This document shows, one piece after another, positions 58,094 through 64,000 of a stretch of 64,000 nt of DNA. Each line of letters opens with the position of its first letter. The first letter of the stretch is position 1. A program made the position numbers and the translations under genes. The DNA comes from Aspidapion aeneum (Eukaryota; Arthropoda; Insecta; Coleoptera; Brentidae): the NCBI GenBank assembly GCA_963576565.1, contig OY755042.1, positions 97,458,185 through 97,522,184 of the forward strand, written 5' to 3'. The notes under the pieces are model-generated. The model was not told where the DNA came from and ran no database searches. It saw nothing but the letters and a program-made list of their open reading frames with translations.

Positions 58094-58349
58094 TGAACTG
58101 ACGATTGATAAAACATGGAAATGTTCATTAAAGCCCCATCAATCGCGATTGTCATTTTAATTGTCAATTTAATTGATCGTCTCGGGGGCGCTTTACACAT
58201 ACGTATGTTCATTCGGCCTTGCAGAGACGCATGCGAAATCGTCCTCAAATGAATACGCGCCTTTATGTTTATCGAAATCGACCAATTATTGCCCGTGGAG
58301 CTCGCCGTTTAGTAATGATTTTTATTTTTTTTTTATTTGAAATCTTTAG

Positions 58350-58609
58350 GTTTCTTTCGACGAAGCATTACAAAAAACGCAGTCTACCAATGCAAATACG
58401 GCAACAACTGTGAGATTGACATGTACATGAGGCGAAAATGTCAAGAATGTCGACTGAAAAAATGCCTCAGCGTGGGCATGCGGCCCGAGTGTGTAGTTCC
58501 TGAAGTCCAATGCGCTGTGAAACGAAGTGAGAAGAACAAAAAGAAGGAAAAAGACAAACCGAACAGTACGACAAATGGGTTGCCGGATGTGATAAAAATT
58601 GAACCAGAT
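58350..58609 (+). CDS. EcR: Ecdysone receptor, exon with second zinc finger and hinge
   Basis: The acceptor is AATCTTTAG and the donor GTAAGTTT directly after GAT. The exon supplies two bases of the split Gly codon, then [20 protein letters not shown], the D-box within KYGNN, and the remaining finger Cys in [10 protein letters not shown]. The C-terminal extension [18 protein letters not shown] follows. It ends with a lysine-rich hinge ([13 protein letters not shown]), likely part of the nuclear localisation signal, and a proline/glutamate stretch VIKIEPD that matches a conserved hinge motif. It is 260 bases and exits in phase 0. A palindromic MITE begins only about 75 bases beyond the donor. 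Confidence 0.96.
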
Positions 58610-58684
58610 GTAAGTTTTTTTGCCTGGAATAAGGTGTTTAATTTCAATTCTTTAATGGAAAAAGCACAAGTCCGTGAGATAAGG

Positions 58685-58791
58685 TATAGTTTATTTCATA
58701 ATTTTCTGAGACAGTTATCAGCTGGTTATCATAATAATAACATAGGCCAACAAAAAAAAATTGTCCCAAAAATTATGAATTAAACTGTATA
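58685..58791. mobile_element. ~110-bp palindromic MITE (family P), copy 1
   Basis: TATAGTTTATTTCATAATTT pairs with AAAATTATGAATTAAACTGTA. TA at both ends fits a TA target. Same family as 61981-62092 and 63671-63785. The interior includes the shared phrases CAGCTG and GGCC. Confidence 0.85.
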
Positions 58792-58962
58792 TAATCTAGG
58801 TGTGCAGGGCAGTGACAGACATATTAGAACAGGAAGAGATTGGATTTCACAATCAACCAAAATAGAAAAAGTGGGTACATCACACGTTTGACATTACCAT
58901 TGAAAACCTTGTTAAAACAGTTGAGCCTAACCAAACCTACTATACTTTAATTTTATCACGGC

Positions 58963-59370
58963 CTTAACAAAATGGCGGAGACTGTCAATTGTTGTTATTT
59001 TTGTTGTGCTTCTATTGAAAAGGAAAGAAATTCTGGGCCTTTTCTACTCTAATGGAAAAAGTAATGTTTTAAGTCCATGAACAGTTTTTAACAGTTAGAT
59101 TCTATCCCAAATTTAATAAAAAAAACTGGCAAAAAGACAAATAAACAAAAAACAGCGGTTGACAAGACCTTGACATTTCTAAACCAGAGAACGAAATGTC
59201 AATGGTTAATAAAGGATTTGACCAAAGTTAAAGCGGCAAATCCAAAATGGCCGTCGTCCCGTCCTTTTTACCCATTGACCTTTCGTTCTGTGGTTTAGAA
59301 ATGTCAAATTCTTGTAAATCGCTGTTTTTGTTTATTTGTGTTTTTGCCAGTTTTTTTAATTAAATTGGGG
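58963..59370. repeat. MITE family M copy with inverted end, in EcR intron
   Basis: 58963-59260 matches 42232-42475 in reverse. 59107-59205 (CCCAAATTTAATAAAAAAAC, GGCAAAAAGACAAATAAAC) is inverted at 59270-59370 (GTTTATTTGTGTTTTTGCC, AATTAAATTGGGG), giving a hairpin-forming end. Non-coding. Confidence 0.75.
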
Positions 59371-59630
59371 ATAAAATATGTATGTATTGCTTGCTTTGGA
59401 GTGTTATCTCTTTTGGTGATAGTTTTTAACTTGTTAACAGTATTTCTTTGTCTATGTCTAAAAATTCATTGAAAGGTAAAACTTCACAAGGTGTTTACAA
59501 TTTTAGACAAACAAGGACAAGTTACCCGATGAATATAATAAAGTTGATAAAAATCGAGCAATCCTGAAACCTGGTCTAAAAACAAGTTACTGTGTTGCAT
59601 GGGAAGTTATTTTTGTTTTTATTTTTGCAG

Positions 59631-59756
59631 CTCCAAGAATTGCCCAAAAACGGCATAAAACCCATATCACCAGAGCAAGAGGAACTCATACATCGATTAG
59701 TTTATTTTCAAAATGAGTACGAACATCCCTCAGAGGAAGATGTCAAGAGGATATTG
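59631..59756 (+). CDS. EcR: Ecdysone receptor, exon with start of ligand-binding domain
   Basis: The acceptor is ATTTTTGCAG and the donor GTAAGTA, phase 0 in and out, 42 codons. It reads LQELPKNGIKPISPEQEELI, then HRLVYFQNEYEHPSEEDVKR. The first dozen residues finish the hinge. SPEQEELIHRL is helix 1 and the following segment leads to helix 2. The VYFQNEYEHPSEEDVKR version is what I remember from beetle EcR, whereas flies and moths have a W-Y-Q-D-G-Y type, so it supports a non-mecopteran insect. No stop or frame problem. Confidence 0.96.
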
Positions 59757-59845
59757 GTAAGTATTGTGTTTTCTTTTTGGAGGATGTAGATGGCGTACGT
59801 ACAACCACAGATTCATTACCGGGTAATAAAGCTTTATAAGTGTTA

Positions 59846-60333
59846 AGCTGGTTCCACGCTCTCGTACGAGTGCTGTCGCTATGTCTCCTCGAGTATCTCA
59901 GCCGAGACTCGTACCTGAGAACGACCATACAGACTCTCGCTTATTTAGCGAGAGTGTCAGTTGCATTATCACAACACAACGAGAGCTCGCGAGAGTGTAG
60001 ACTGTCGCGCTCGCTCAACCTCGGTAATCTTCGCGAGACCCTTCGACTCGTGTACAGAAAGTCGACACCTGTGTATGGATTCTTGAAACGGGTGAGAGTG
60101 AGAATGAACACAAACATCTCCCCACGTACGTCAGGACCAATAGAGGTGCGAAAATCAAATGAGATCGCATGTGCAGTTTGACTTTCACTCGATTTTGAGG
60201 GAGTACTCCTTCTCATCCATTCAAGAATTCATACACAGATGGAGACCCCGACGCGAACTGAAGAGAAAGGTCCCATCTACACTCTCCGTCTTGGCCTGTC
60301 TCGCTGTGTCCCTGTAAGAGTGTGGAACCGACA
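59846..60333. mobile_element. 488-bp MITE with TTA target duplication, in EcR intron
   Basis: The ends AGCTGGTTCCACGCTC and GAGTGTGGAACCGACA are inverted. TTA flanks at 59843-59845 and 60334-60336 indicate a PIF/Harbinger-type insertion. It is GC-rich with many GAGAGTGT/ACTCTCGC subrepeats in both orientations. The two overlapping ORFs (59840-60181 and 59941-60216 complement) arise from this composition and are unlikely to be genes. Confidence 0.85.
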
Positions 60334-60503
60334 TTATATCGACTAAGCAGTTTTCTGATAAGTCCCTTTCAGACAGAACCAGTTGTTACTTGTGGTTTTA
60401 ATCAGATGTTGGAAGCCCGTGATCTAAAAACTTTCTTTTGATTTGAGAGGTGTTGCTTCCGTAAAACATTTAACATATTATTATATACTTTGTCTTTTTT
60501 TAG

Positions 60504-60656
60504 AACGCTCCTTCAGATGACGAGGATCAGTGCGAAGTTAGATTCAGGCATATAACTGAATTGACGATACTGACAGTACAGTTAATAGTGGAGTTTGCGA
60601 AACGGTTACCAGGGTTTGATAAGTTGCTCAGAGAGGATCAGATAGCTTTGCTAAAG
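60504..60656 (+). CDS. EcR: Ecdysone receptor, LBD helix 2-3 exon
   Basis: The acceptor is TTTTTTTAG and the donor GTAAGAA. It has 51 codons in phase 0. It begins [20 protein letters not shown], the acidic loop and helix 2 region. It continues with [20 protein letters not shown] and [11 protein letters not shown]. The [20 protein letters not shown] stretch is the nuclear-receptor LBD signature (helices 3-4). Its Lys forms one half of the clamp that grips coactivator LxxLL motifs. Length and boundaries are as expected. Confidence 0.97.
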
Positions 60657-60724
60657 GTAAGAAAAAGAAAGGTCTTAATATGGTTTCCATATTTTTTTTA
60701 ATCGGAAGGGTTGGCTATATAATA

Positions 60725-60830
60725 TATTTCGTTTCAGATGATTTTGAAACTTTCTGTCTGCCTGTATGTGTGTCTGTAACGACCAACGCGCATAACTCAA
60801 AAACTACTTGGTTGGGTTTTTTGGCATCAA
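60725..60830 (+). repeat. Dispersed repeat shared with 23020-23130
   Basis: TTTCAGATGATTTTGAAACTTT, a CTGT-rich run and AACGACCAACGCGCATAACTC occur in the same order as near 23030-23115. Confidence 0.7.
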
Positions 60831-61727
60831 AAAAAAATCAGCCCCCGATCTGACATCAACAAAGTGGAGGATCGTGGCCCGTCCGTTTTGATAGCGCTGG
60901 AGAGAGAGCGAGGTTTTCACAAAAAAGAATAAGTTTGAAGGAAATATGTTTGTTGACCAAATTGACCTCGTGATAAATAAAGTTTGCAGAAAGCGCCCTC
61001 ATTTCAACACCCACTCTTATCATGTAATAACAAAAAGTCATGTGACAAAAATAATAAAGGCGCTAAATTAAAAAAAAAGCTTAAGGATGTATATAAGTGG
61101 CACAGCTATGGTAAACCAAATTTTGCGGCAAAATCTAAGTAAAGAAGCCTTAAAAAATTGTTGTTTCACTTTGTACATGCAGTGTGCCGCTTTATATGTG
61201 TATGATAAAACACCAAGACCTTTAAAAGGAGAGATAAAATAGGTACATACCTAATAAATTAAGATCCAAAACATAAAAGAGAATTCAAAATTATATTTAA
61301 ATGTGCGCAAATATGGATTTATTTGCAAAAGCGGTAATTTGTTTTGTAAAAACCTCGGTCGTAATTTGTTTGACATTAAAACAGTTAAAACAAAAACGAA
61401 TAGAAAACGTCAAAGCCCGGCTAAATGAATTTGTTCGTAACAACCAGATAAGAGTATATATGTTCCTTTCTAATAAAATCGTTTAGAAGAAGACATAAAT
61501 AAAAAGCGTTTTGGAAATCAATATCAGTAAAAAAATTACAGGAATTGCGGGGCACTGTATGTACCCCTCTACGCCCTTCCCGCCCATCACGGTTTTGATG
61601 ACGCGGTGCCACTTTAATACAATATCAACTATAGTTTGTTTTGTGGGTTATTTTCGCGGACCAAAATGGGTAAAACTTACAATCGTGTTAGCTTAGGTGC
61701 CCATAAATTGGCAGAGTGTTCTTCCAG

Positions 61728-61950
61728 GCATGTTCGAGTGAAGTAATGATGTTCCGAATGTCGAGGCGATACGACTTCCAGTCTGACTCGATCCTGTTCG
61801 CGAACAACCAGCCCTACTCGCGGGACAGCTACAGCTTAGCTGGCATGGGCGCCACCATCGAGGATCTCCTGCATTTTTGCAGAGCCATGTACGGCATGAA
61901 GGTGGATAATGCAGAATACGCGTTGCTTACTGCCCTGGTTATCTTTTCAG
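61728..61950 (+). CDS. EcR: Ecdysone receptor, LBD helix 5-8 exon
   Basis: The acceptor is CTTCCAG and the donor GTAAGTA. It enters in phase 0 and leaves after one base, 223 bases in all. It reads [40 protein letters not shown] and [20 protein letters not shown], then [11 protein letters not shown]. This is helices 5-8 with the beta-strand hairpin and forms most of the ecdysteroid pocket. MMFRM and the NNQPY segment hold residues known to contact hormone in EcR structures. [10 protein letters not shown] is slightly different from the MARRYDVQTD I recall in Tribolium. The exon is GC-richer than the flanking introns. Confidence 0.97.
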
Positions 61951-61980
61951 GTAAGTATATGTTACTTGTAACTGAACAAT

Positions 61981-62092
61981 TATAGTTCATTTCACAATTT
62001 TTGGGATAATTTTTTTTGCTGGCCTATTCTATCTCTAATGGAAACAGCTGAACTGTCAAATAGTTATCTCAAAAATTATGAAATAAACTATA
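61981..62092. mobile_element. ~110-bp palindromic MITE (family P), copy 2
   Basis: TATAGTTCATTTCACAATTT pairs with AAAATTATGAAATAAACTATA. It shares the interior CTGGCC and GGAAACAGCTGAACTGTCAA with copy 3. It lies 30 bases after the donor of the helix 5-8 exon. Confidence 0.87.
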
Positions 62093-62146
62093 CACTAGTC
62101 CACGTACTTATATGGGAAATGGCCTCTAAAAAAACATAGGCGTTTA

Positions 62147-62224
62147 CTAATTCTTTACTGTAACTTTTTTCGTCTCATAAATTATGAGAGAGAGAAAAAA
62201 GTAACAATAAAGAATTAGTAACCA
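62147..62224. repeat. Hairpin of ~27-bp stem in last EcR intron
   Basis: TTACTAATTCTTTACTGTAA and its inverse TAACAATAAAGAATTAGTAA flank a loop that itself contains an inverted CTCATAAATTATGAG. AAAGAATTAGTAACC also occurs near 318 in the first foldback. Confidence 0.8.
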
Positions 62225-63004
62225 GCAACTTTCTTTATGTGCTTAAAATACAGTGCGGACGTAAAAATCCCCCCCCCCCCTTTATTAACTTTTGAACGGA
62301 ATTAGGTATCAACTTCAAACAAAAAGCATGTTAAATGGTATCAACTTTACTACTTTCTGACGTATTGCTTTGAACCGTCGTGTGAGCGTAAGACCATAAG
62401 GTCACTAACAACTTCAAGTTCTTAAATGAGAAGGGGGTCGTGTGATACATTGTGTAAAAGGTACTTTGAACTAAAAAAATAAAAAGTTATAAAATCGGTT
62501 CAATACTCACAGAGTTATGTGTGTTTATGTTTATAGTGTTTGTGATCTCCTCTTAGTCTTCAGCAGTTTCAGATATTGTAATGAAGTAAAATCTACAATT
62601 AATGGTAACATTGCAGTTACTTTTTAGTGTACCCCTCATTACCGTAATGTTGCCTTAAAACTATAAGGTTACTGACACCTTTAAATGTTTTAACGAAAAG
62701 TGGTCGACTGATATCTTGTTTAAAAGGTAATTTGATTGTTTACTTAAAATATTTAAAAAATTTTAAATCGGTAAATTAATTATCGAGCAACTTTTTTTTA
62801 CTTTTATGCAGTTGTTACTACTTTTTGACGTATTTTTTAATAATGTCGCTTTAAGTATAAGGGCACTAACATATGTTAATTAAAAGAGGGATAATACCTT
62901 GTTTAAAAGTTATTTTATTTTAATTTTAATTCTTTGTTTGAACCGAACCGAACCGCTACTGAAAGTACAAAAGCTTTAATACTAATTTTATTTTATTTTT
63001 GCAG

Positions 63005-63267
63005 ATCGGCCGTCCCTAGTGGAAGGTTGGAAAGTGGAAAAAATCCAGGAAATCTACCTGGAAGCTCTGAAAGCGTACGTGGATAACCGGCGAAAGCCAA
63101 AACCGCAAGTGGCGTTCGCGAAACTCTTATCAGTGCTAACCGAGATCAGGACTTTGGGCAACCAGAATTCGGAAATGTGCTTCTCGTTGAAGCTCAAAAA
63201 CAAAAAATTGCCTCCGTTTTTGGCGGAAATTTGGGACGTAGACTTGAACGTGGATCGAAAAGCGTAG
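63005..63267 (+). CDS. EcR: Ecdysone receptor, last coding exon with AF-2 helix
   Basis: The acceptor is TTTTTGCAG. The exon completes a split Asp codon and runs 87 codons to TAG at 63265. It reads [54 protein letters not shown] and [20 protein letters not shown], i.e. helices 9-12. [11 protein letters not shown] is the AF-2 activation helix with its conserved Glu. The protein ends nine residues later (VDLNVDRKA count from the second V of DVD), so there is no long F domain as in Drosophila. [13 protein letters not shown] differs from the remembered GTIFAKLL of other beetles. The - strand ORF over this exon is a shadow. Confidence 0.97.
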
Positions 63268-63413
63268 TGATATTGACGTTGAAAATGAACCGCTTTTTGT
63301 TTTTGATCAACAGTAGACATATAGAGAAAAAGACATATTATTATTACCTTAGAATCGCTGTATCGGTTAAACAAAACTGCAAGTTGCAAAATGCTGAGTT
63401 TATACAGCTTTGA

Positions 63414-63424
63414 AATAAAATAAA
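63414..63424 (+). promoter_or_regulatory. Candidate EcR polyadenylation signal
   Basis: Two overlapping AATAAA hexamers (63414-63419, 63419-63424) lie about 150 bases after the EcR stop. They are the first good signals downstream. EcR transcripts in insects can have much longer 3' UTRs, so later sites beyond the window are possible. Confidence 0.5.
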
Positions 63425-63519
63425 ACTAATTTAACAAAATCAGATTATAGTTGAGTGGCCTGTGGTATCCCGTAGGATAGTTGTGGAAGATTTGTTAGGG
63501 CAACCCTGGATCCGTTGTT

Positions 63520-63993
63520 AATAGATCACACATTTTTAAGACACCGGGTGTTTGCGTCCAATTTTAGTAGGAGGGCCGGTGTGACGTCATAAATCCACAA
63601 TGGCGGCTTTTTTCATAACCTTTGGCTTATAACTTTTTCTAAATTAGTTTTACAGAAAATCTGTTAACACAGTTCATTTCATAATTTTCGAGACAATTTT
63701 TTTTTCGCTGGCCCACGCTAATTCTTATGGTAAACAGCTGATAACTGTCAAAAAGTAAGTCTCAAAAATTATGAAATGAACTATACGTTTTTTGCAAACA
63801 AAAATAGTTTTACAGAAAAACTCTTAATACGTATTGACAGTTTTTCTGTGAAATTAATTTAGCGAAAGTCTATAAGCCAAAGTTTGAGAAAAAACATAAA
63901 ACAAAGCCGCCGTCTTGGATTTATGACGTCACACAGGCCGTCCCACACAAAGTGGAGGGAATCACCCGATGACTTACAATTGTGTGATCTATT
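63520..63993. mobile_element. 474-bp palindromic MITE with a nested second MITE
   Basis: AATAGATCACACATTTTTAAG at the left is mirrored by CAATTGTGTGATCTATT at the right. Inner pairs GTGTGACGTCATAAATCCA with GGATTTATGACGTCACAC, and TTTGGCTTATA with TATAAGCCAAAG, show that the whole element is an inverted repeat. Family P copy 3 sits in the middle at 63671-63785. Confidence 0.88.
63671..63785. mobile_element. ~110-bp palindromic MITE (family P), copy 3, nested
   Basis: AGTTCATTTCATAATTTTCG pairs with AAAATTATGAAATGAACTATA. It has the same interior as copy 2. It interrupts the loop of the 63520-63993 element and is therefore younger than it. Confidence 0.87.
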
Positions 63994-64000
63994 CAAATCG

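Noticed and set aside
57807..58160. 117-residue + strand ORF in the EcR intron
   Set aside because: It overlaps a - strand frame that resembles a transposase better. Lies in a GC-rich repeat block and is probably its shadow.
58610..58783. Continuation of the second zinc-finger frame past the donor (ORF to 58783)
   Set aside because: The in-frame extension enters a palindromic MITE. GTAAGT at 58610 and the next in-phase exon show this is intron.
59840..60216. Overlapping ORFs on both strands rich in Arg and Ser
   Set aside because: They fall inside a MITE made of GAGAGTGT/ACTCTCGC subrepeats. Open frames follow from composition.

Overview
This is a window of an animal nuclear genome, almost certainly an insect and most likely a beetle. 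It is AT-rich, gene-poor and full of decayed mobile elements. The one host gene I can recognise is the ecdysone receptor EcR, on the + strand at the right end. Six spliced coding exons (53370-53540, 58350-58609, 59631-59756, 60504-60656, 61728-61950, 63005-63267) have GT-AG borders and matching phases. Together they encode about 398 residues: DNA-binding domain, hinge and a complete ligand-binding domain with the AF-2 helix, then a stop codon. The ligand-binding domain looks like the coleopteran type, not the fly or moth type. This order-level call rests on remembered family sequences and was not computed. The isoform-specific A/B exons are not visible and presumably lie before position 1, so positions 1-53369 are probably one very large EcR intron plus any flanking DNA.

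Positions 1-18700 hold a foldback repeat, a broken copy of a widespread transposon-associated arthropod protein (1500-1932), LINE fragments (4052-4767, 9130-10345, 17860-18700) and a composite repeat family with ~141-bp tandem subunits (5225-6890). That composite repeat was later hit by a LINE tail with a clean 12-bp target duplication. Positions 18700-34800 hold the N-terminal end of a hAT transposase (20069-20620), a P-like element with inverted termini (21051-22468), a 1.5-kb foldback element with arms near 570 bp (25431-26967), a 446-bp MITE with a perfect 8-bp target duplication (32001-32446) and a hAT dimerisation domain (33071-33331). Positions 34808-37950 are the best preserved mobile element, a Jockey/CR1-type LINE with one long reading frame broken by only two nonsense codons and ending in poly(A). 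Positions 38000-52270 hold more LINE pieces of three families, small MITEs, a repeat family with recurring TTTACGGACG motifs, and an internally deleted PIF/Harbinger element that keeps the starts of both of its convergent genes (50264-51283).

The EcR introns are themselves invaded. A 1.04-kb foldback ends 49 bases before the acceptor of the first zinc-finger exon. The intron between the two zinc-finger exons holds a possible tRNA-derived SINE, a second copy of the 446-bp MITE, about 1.8 kb of degenerate ~110-bp tandem repeats and a possible Harbinger remnant. A ~110-bp palindromic MITE occurs three times between 58685 and 63785, the third nested in a larger palindromic MITE just past the gene. 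No tRNA, rRNA, CRISPR or prokaryotic-style feature was found. I see no new multi-gene system here. The interesting material is the transposon archaeology and how closely these elements crowd EcR splice sites.
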